Source of the DNA: Sinonovacula constricta
Taxonomy: Eukaryota > Mollusca > Bivalvia > Cardiida > Solecurtidae
Reading direction: 5' to 3'
DNA length: 64,000 bases
Assembly (NCBI GenBank): GCA_007844125.1
Contig: CM017563.1
Span: 28,778,356-28,842,355 of the forward strand
Below are positions 63,086 through 64,000 of this stretch, in pieces (the first letter of the stretch is position 1; each line of letters begins with the position of its first letter). The position numbers and the translations under genes were made by a program. Below the pieces are notes generated by a model. That model did no database searches and was not told the origin of the DNA. It saw only the letters and a program-made list of their open reading frames with translations.

Positions 63086-64000
63086 GTTTAGAATGACAAC
63101 AGAACCCACATATTAACGGATATAACTGCATTGTAATATTATATAATTATTTTTCGTTGACCTTTTAAAAAAAGATGTGTACTTTAAATAGCTTTAATTA
63201 GGAAAATTATCAAGATCATGATTAAAGTTTACCTTTTTAATGATCATTGAAGCAGCCAGCCTTATTTATGTAGCTACAACTGTCTACTTACCTTGTAAAA
63301 ATCAAAATATATTATGTGGTCACTTTATCTCTAAGCACTTGCAACTTTTGTATAAAAACAATTACGTGGCCTCCAATGTCCATTACCCGAGTTATCCCAT
63401 TTCAGAGAATATAGTTAAATCTAAGAAACACACGTCTCTAATTTTTGCAAATATACTGTCTTCATTTGAAACTAATGTTAGTGCTGTGTGAACGTTTATT
63501 AAAAACTAAAAATATGTCAGGCAATGAATTAGTATCTTTCAACGTTTACACTTGTATTGTTTTATTATAAAATGCACATATTCCGTCTTTAAAAGGAATA
63601 TTCATCGTTCTTAGTTTTGGTTAAAACAATACAGTAAGTACAAAACTATGCACACCATATTAAACCTGAACATTTCCACCGGCTATAACGTATGTTGCTG
63701 ATAAACGATGAATTTGTTGACTTTAAATCGTTGTGCGAGTTTCATCTCCGAATGTTAATATTGGTGCGGTATTTGCGTTGCTTGAGTAGTTATAATGTCT
63801 ACATACACGGACTCCACAAAGACCTATATTGGGTGCTACTATTAACATTTTGCGGATCTTAAAATAGGTTATTCTGACAGAGTAAGTACTGAAACTTGTC
63901 GTATATTTTTATATAATCTAAAGGTAAATTTTATTATATATTTATATGCATTTGTAAATATAATAATTTGCTTTTGTATCAAATATAAATGTAATGAAAG
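63086..64000. other. Intergenic, no gene recognised
   Basis: AT-rich 3' flank of the LINE. An 83-codon plus-strand frame at 63240-63491 has no recognisable domain. Confidence 0.4.

Overview
The window reads as nuclear DNA of an invertebrate animal, most likely a bivalve or other lophotrochozoan mollusc. It is strongly AT-rich, its genes have GT-AG introns, and it carries mixed fossils of non-LTR retrotransposons (Jockey/I-like with RNase H, L1/Tx1-like, RTE-like), tRNA-derived SINE-like sequences, a mariner transposon and very long microsatellites. Nothing prokaryotic is present. The organism assignment is inference from repeat types and from the receptor family; no species-specific marker was recognised.

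Layout. 460-2260 is a structurally complete mariner-type transposon: near-perfect 32-bp inverted repeats, TA flanks, and a 348-residue transposase interrupted by one clean intron. 2590-3190 is one copy of an unclassified interspersed repeat (R1) that recurs at 31685-31800 and, inverted, at 43020-43640. 5318-5439 is a possible first coding exon on the plus strand. 7658-11620, minus strand, is the one convincing host gene: a five-exon, 406-residue rhodopsin-class neuropeptide receptor of the orexin/allatotropin receptor group, with all splice phases consistent. Then come a GA array (12.6-12.9 kb), a repeat copy R3 (14.9-15.1 kb), a SINE-like sequence (18.3 kb), a TA run followed by a 24-bp minisatellite (19.76-20.23 kb), R2 (24.3-24.7 kb) and a nest of LINE debris (26.35-27.95 kb). 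That debris includes a 39-bp apparent LINE 3' end flanked by an 11-bp direct repeat.

28.5-29.2 kb is an AGT array with internal duplications, 29.75-29.88 kb a 50-bp minisatellite, and 34.0-34.4 kb the second R2 copy. 35.81-36.13 kb is a 139-unit AC run passing into TC. 42.37 kb holds a near-perfect hairpin. 44.7-45.0 kb is the inverted second R3 copy. 46.69-49.30 kb is a decayed L1/Tx1-like LINE (minus), and 60.35-63.09 kb a decayed Jockey/I-like LINE (plus). The 11 kb from 49.3 to 60.3 kb holds no gene that I can support.

The mobile elements are independent of the receptor gene, and no operon-like or multi-gene system is visible. The strongest observations are the reconstructed receptor, the mariner element with an intron, a DD34E triad and a doublet of perfect CRE palindromes upstream of its start codon, and the small unclassified repeat families. 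All similarities were judged by eye; no search was run.
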